Below are positions 19,346-30,000 of a stretch of DNA of 30,000 bases, in pieces; position 1 is the stretch's first letter; the number at the start of each line of letters is the position of its first letter. The notes beneath the pieces were generated by a model. The model searched no databases and was not told the DNA's origin. It saw only the letters and a program-made list of their open reading frames with translations. The stretch comes from Glandiceps talaboti (Eukaryota > Hemichordata > Enteropneusta > Spengelidae). The stretch spans positions 3,692,953 through 3,722,952 of the forward strand of contig NC_135571.1 in the NCBI RefSeq assembly GCF_964340395.1, read 5' to 3'. A program made the translations under genes and the position numbers.

Positions 19346-19867
19346 TTTTTTTGGTAATTTTCAGAGATTCCAAGCAGTCCCTGCTAAGCTATTCTGGGAA
19401 CTATACACGTGGTTATTTTCTATAATCTCTCTCTCCATGTATACTCAAATGGACTTTGAAATTTGACTGAAAATCTAGTTAAATCTCCTGCTGGGGAAAG
19501 GGTGAACAGCACATGTCAGTAGTAATCCATCACACACTGACAGGTGGTTGTAATTGCTTACTTTGTTAGGAAAGCTGCTGTATTTTTCTACAGTTTTGTA
19601 ACATGTTGACATCATGGAGGTATCAGGGCCTCCCCTTATACCGCCATGTTGACATTCATAATCTCTCAACAGCTGTTGATAATTAGCATCTAATTATAAT
19701 ATAGCAATGGGTCGCTGACAGCTAGTGAAAATCTAAAATGGTATTTTATTTCAACAGACTTCCTGTGTCTGATATACCTAAATCTTATTGAGTATATACT
19801 GTAAACCCAGACAATTTCACTACCAAATTTTACTGAGTATTCAGTTAGTTCTCGAAGACTAATTTTA

Positions 19868-20256
19868 TCTAATTACCAGACTGGTACATTGTGTTCATGT
19901 ACAAGAAGGTATTTTAGTCACTACTTATTTTTACTAATTACCAGACTGGTACATTGTGTTCATGTATAAGAAGACATTTTAGTCACTACTTATTTTTACT
20001 AATTACCAGACTGGTACATTGTGTTCATGTATAAGAAGGTATTTTAGTCACTACTTATTTTTACTAATTACCAGACTGGTGCATTGTGTTCATGTACAAG
20101 AAGGTATTTTAGTCACTACTTATTTTTACTAATTACCAGACTGGTGCATTGTGTTCATGTACAAGAAGGTATTTTAGTCACTACTTATTTTTACTAATTA
20201 CCAGACTGGTACATTGTGTTCATGTACAAGTAGCATTTTAGTCACTACTTATTTTT
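19868..20256. repeat. 65-bp tandem repeat, 6 copies
   Basis: The unit is CTAATTACCAGACTGGTACA, then TTGTGTTCATGTACAAGAAG and GTATTTTAGTCACTACTTAT, TTTTA. Unit starts at 19869, 19934, 19999, 20064, 20129 and 20194 are exactly 65 apart, with one to three substitutions per unit. Confidence 0.95.
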
Positions 20257-21305
20257 TCACTTTTGTTTTCGAGCGAAATAAGCAAAAATAAGTCTTAGAA
20301 ATTTTTTTCAGATTTACAATATCCCACCCACTTGTGGAAAACAACTTGATCAGAATATTTACCACAATCACAGTTATTTATCTTCAACAAATGGTGATGA
20401 TCGTTATAGTCTATGTAAGCTTAGCTTGTCCATATGGTAAGTTTTCCACTGTAGTTAACATTATAAACCTATGTATCCAGAAGGAGGGGAGAAAGAGGGA
20501 GGGACTGGGGAGGGTGGGGGTCTCTTATGATCAAATAATTTAATTAACCAATGCAGACTCTAACACTAATATTATGTTATTAAACTTAAAAAAAAAAAAA
20601 TCTGGAATGGTCCGTTTGATTTTCCAAAGTTTGAGATAGGGCAACAGGTTATGAATTCCAAACTTCCATGGCAACCCCAAGTTTACTTCGTTCATATAAT
20701 AAATATCCCCATTTTCAATGTTGCCTGTACCAGGTAGCGTGTATTCATATTCAGTTTTAGATCTCCATTAGAGACTTGTCATGGTGAGGTCAAAATAGAA
20801 ATAAAGACCAACTCAATTGTTGGGACTAGTTTTGACCCTGAGGGAAACAAAAGCTTTGCTTATTTCTGTACGCTACACGTGTCACTTTGGAGTAAAACTT
20901 AAAGTCTGTACATTATTCAGAATCGCGTCCCTGAATACGAAACAGCTGAAGCGTGCAAGGTCTATACTTCTATGGGGGCATGTCACGAGTGCACGGGACT
21001 TTCATTTCGGACATGTGTCCGCGGGCCGCATATACATTTATACACAAATACATCCTCTAACAGACACTCGAATATAGTCAGTGTATGATCACCTCACATA
21101 CGATCAGCTTTACGCATAGGATAAAACGACGTAACTTGACGACAAACTAGTTACGACCAAGGCTGTCTGCTGTACTTCGTCTTTCAAATTCCATAGCATA
21201 GTACGGAAGTCGGGTTTATCGATCGTCGCAGCGCGCAGTTCAGAGTTTACGAGATCGTGACACAGGTAGACTACATATCGACGTCTATGAAAAGGAAGTA
21301 CTTAC

Positions 21306-21430
21306 TTGATTTTGACGGTGGGAAAACTTGTGGAATACAACTTGATCAAAGTACTGAGTGCACAGTAGACGGTTCAATGACAGAACAATGTGTAACTACA
21401 GCTAGTCTACGACGAGTGCGTGATAGGACA
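21306..21430 (-). promoter_or_regulatory. Candidate TMTC3 5' untranslated exon and promoter region
   Basis: On the minus strand a strong donor (ATCAA|GTAAGTACTT) ends at 21306. The roughly 120 bases before it contain few ATG codons. The surrounding 20870-21450 segment is much richer in CpG than the rest of the window. Coding exon 1 has an acceptor immediately before its ATG, so such a leader exon is needed. The exon start is not determined, and no TATA box was recognised. Confidence 0.4.
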
Positions 21431-21682
21431 TGACCTCAACGACCCCATCTAATTGTGTGTGATTGTTCGATGTTTATCAACTCGTGAAAGGCTCGTTCAC
21501 TGTGTCTCGTGTAATATGCTAATAACCATTCGTATTTACTAGATTGCCGAGTTAGTGAACCAGATATTAAATCAACATAAACGACTGATATTTTGATTTC
21601 TTGATGTTTTGAAATATTTCAATCGTCGATATTTTCTTAAGTTGCAAAAAAAAAAAACCACCACCCACATCTTTGCCCTCAC

Positions 21683-21760
21683 CTCATAAAACTTGCCTAG
21701 CCTGGCTAGTTTGTTATCATGAACTTCCCAGAGTCCAATGTCCAAGTAGTCGGTAGACAT
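21683..21760 (-). other. Exon-like short ORF with strong donor, upstream of TMTC3
   Basis: The ATG at 21760 opens 26 codons (MSTDYLDIGLWEV, then HDNKLARLGKFYE) that end at a good donor, GAG|GTGAGG. Joined directly to TMTC3 coding exon 1 (AATGACAGAG) it would be out of frame and would stop within that exon. It could therefore be an alternative leader with an upstream ORF, or the first exon of another gene. I do not recognise the peptide. Confidence 0.3.
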
Positions 21761-24352
21761 CGTGGCGACTTGCTGTATACATAAAGTAATAAATAATATA
21801 TCGTGTCACACGAAACGATAAAAGCATATTTCAACTTGGTTGCATAGGTGGCAGACGTTAGAAAAACCATAGACAGTGGAAGGGGAGACGCTAGTCCTGT
21901 CTATATGGAAAAACAAAACCAATGTATGGTGATATCAAAAAAATATATTTCGCTATTTAATAAATCGACTTTGGCTCCTTCTCAAATTTGGTATGTAATG
22001 ACAATGTAAAGGGCTAAATGAGTTGGAAATACATTACTAATACAACTACACACCGGGGTATATGACGGTGAGAGGAGAAAGAATGTGAGAAAGTCATCTG
22101 TCTATAAAATGTCATGTAGACATACTGAATATTCAGTCGATTGCAATTTTCCTCGAATTGATTTCACTCGAACAATAATAAGGGCACAGATTGAATAACC
22201 ATTTCTTGATAAGCATTATTTAGAAAGAATTTCATTCTATGAATATGGTCACTCAGTGGGGATGGGATGCAGTCGAAAAAAAGAGAAAAACAAACGAGTT
22301 ATAATCTAGACCTATGAGGGCGCCTTTCATTTTGATAATAAAACCGGATCGTCTGAAGGTAGCGCATAGAATGAAGTCTATTAGATGAAAATCCGCGAAA
22401 ATGAATCTATCTATTTGTATTTGACTTATGATAATGACTCCATCGGGTATCCGATGTTCATAATTTATGTAAATTTAGAAAGAAAATGAAAGTAAAAATT
22501 AATAAATATGACATTAAGCTTTGAATCCAAACACAAACTTGAAAATTGTTACCTGACGAAAACCTGAATGTAATAGGCCTTTCCAAAATTTGCCATGGTG
22601 GCGCTCTATTTCCTGTCTGTGTGTACCTTGGGGGTAAACATGGTATAGCTTATACTCAGTTGATTATAAACCACTGCTGCTTACCTCGATGTCTGAGCAA
22701 TACGATATACACCCCTGATTTACACTTCACCAGAATACCATGAGGGACAAAGCTCTTAGGAAAAGGTACTATAAGGTGATGATACCCCAATTTGAGAGAG
22801 GGCACTGTATTCTCGATTTCCTGTTTGCAGTCTGGAATGGCCTATACATTGAATTACCAACACAGATGAATTTTCATTTGAATGTAAATTGATACAAACT
22901 GGTCGGTATAACCCGAACCCCTAACTTCATTCGGAATCATTTTTACACCAACGGAACAGTTTTGTAGGGTTTATGGTCAGTCAAGTCATGTCTTCGTATT
23001 CCAATAAGCTAGGGAGCCCCAAATTTCAACGAAATAATACATACCTCCCAACTACTACTACTACCACATCGTCATTTCCAAATATTATATGAGGAAACGG
23101 TTACTCCTTAATTCCAAAATTTACTTCAAGTATTATCAAAATTGAGAGATTTTACTCCATAATATATACAACTGTATTTCAGATGATCAAAAACCTCTTG
23201 ACACTACCTTAGGACTAAGAGATCTGTATTTTGCATGTATGTATGACGTGGCAAAAATACACATACCACCCGTTAAAAATTAGACTCTGCCGAGTAAATT
23301 GCCAGGAGAAACAAATAGCTACCAGGTAAACCAGCACAGGATTTCGTTTTTTGAAAAAAGCAGTATATATATAAAGCTGACGTATGGAAGAATATCGACT
23401 AAACATGTAGATATATGTAAAGAAATAACACATGGTTCCATTTTACATGAGAACACTGAAAATAAAATGATTTATGGATACCAGTGTATTTAGACACAAA
23501 ATACTCAAATTAGATACCTAGCATATCACGTGGTCTTAGAAAGTGAATTTCTACAACAAAGCAGTTTGGTACCTACACATAGTTTACTTCCTACATTCGC
23601 CGTACGTAACCTGTGTGTGGCTGTACGAACACAGACAAGGTGAGTTGATTTATGTTTTAAACAGATTATTGGTCATAAAGTTTTGGGAAAAGTACTATTT
23701 TCGTATTTGTTTTTGCACTTTTATTTCAATTTGCACTATTACAGTGGTTCCATCCAACTTTAAACGATGAAGTGTATACGGTTGAATTACTGAATTTTTT
23801 CTGATGCATTGATGTAGATTTAGTCATGATAATAGTCGAGACAGCAAAGCTTTGACAATACAGACTGATATACTTGTACATTAACCTGCTTTTAAACAAC
23901 TTTTTACAAGGAGCGAGGCCAACAGTTCAATGTAGGATAAAAACTAGATTCCTTTTATTTTATTTTTTTATGTTTTTTTTAAAATATTTTTTTGAGCCAT
24001 TTTAGTTCCCATCCAACAAAAAAAACGATTACACTTTTAATAAGTCTGTTCTGTTCCCCATAATACAAATATCACTAAAAATGTCGTCAAATTGAGAAAT
24101 GGAAGGAATTTCGCTATAGTAAATACATGGCACTGAAATACAGTAAAGTGAGAACAAAAGCGTTATTTTTCCCCTCACTTCATACTGGCTTTGTATTCAT
24201 AGCAATACATACTACTACATATACTGATTTCAAATTGATTGTGATGTTTGGAACATTAATTATTCTTAAGTTTGGCCAATTTAGTTAATAAGAGGGGGGT
24301 GTCAATATGAACTGTCTAGTATCTAACAAAATCATGCACCTTTTGATTTCAG
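21761..24352. other. Intergenic region between TMTC3 and the lectin-like gene
   Basis: 2.6 kb between the two divergent genes. No ORF with recognisable content or convincing splice structure. AT-rich, with no element boundaries that I could define. Regulatory sequence for either gene may lie here, but nothing specific is visible. Confidence 0.5.
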
Positions 24353-24382
24353 AGTAATTTGTGATTAACTTTGACGTACAAA

Positions 24383-29829
<5,447 letters not shown>

Positions 29830-30000
29830 GTAAGTTACACGTATATGACAGATTTCGGTAGCCATATTGGAAAGCTTTTGGCAGCCATATTGGATTCTAA
29901 AATGGCATTGCATGGTTTCGCAACATTTTGTTCTCTACGTCAAAAGTTTGCACGGTGACACCTTGATTTGATTTTTTGAATTTTAACCGAAAGGGTTCGA

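Larger units (their letters stand above)
17913..21305. other. Likely TMTC3 5' UTR intron
   Basis: If the 5' untranslated exon at 21306 is right, this is a 3.4 kb intron. It holds fold-back F, an 83-bp repeat, a degenerate family A MITE piece and a 65-bp array. No coding sequence was recognised. Confidence 0.4.

Noticed and set aside
19868-20256. CRISPR-like regular spacing
   Set aside because: The whole 65-bp unit repeats with no unique spacers, and the genome is eukaryotic.
22546-22743. 65-codon plus-strand ORF
   Set aside because: No recognisable content, no splice or promoter context, and a length expected by chance.

Overview
The window is eukaryotic and comes from an animal nuclear genome: AT-rich, with GT-AG introns, many microsatellites and minisatellites, fold-back (MITE-like) elements and retroposed SINE-like DNA. 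Gene content and style (TMTC3, a secreted F-type-lectin-like protein, heavy repeat load) fit a marine invertebrate such as a mollusc, lophotrochozoan or invertebrate deuterostome. I cannot name the species.

The left two thirds (2816-17912, minus strand) hold one complete coding region that I could chain across 16 exons with consistent intron phases. It encodes a predicted protein of about 927 residues that matches TMTC3, the multi-pass ER O-mannosyltransferase with TPR repeats. Exons 1-7, plus exon 8, carry the membrane part, including FVFDD in the first lumenal loop. Exons 9-16 carry the TPR array, and the last exon ends in a lineage-specific Gln-rich tail. A likely 5' untranslated exon and promoter lie near 21300-21800, in the most CpG-rich part of the window.

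The TMTC3 introns are packed with repeats. There are three copies of a fold-back family with conserved ends and unrelated centres, several single fold-backs, a nested retroposon, and tandem arrays with units of 18, 21, 31-32, 30-35, 58, 65 and about 83 bp. Two features touch splicing directly. The exon 1 splice donor lies in a 31-32 bp tandem array that repeats the donor itself. An orphan exon-like ORF with good splice sites lies exactly at the membrane/TPR boundary.

The right part (24353 to the end, plus strand) holds the start of a second, unrelated gene. It has a signal-peptide exon, then a 3.9 kb intron filled with MITEs and tetranucleotide arrays, then three exons that encode one and a half F-type-lectin/discoidin-like domains. 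All four introns after the signal exon are phase 1. The gene runs off the window.

The flanks (1-2815, 17913-24352) contain no supported protein gene. They hold a TTAA-bounded, nearly full-length palindromic MITE family, a second fold-back family, and tandem repeats. No CRISPR, prokaryotic or viral genes were seen.
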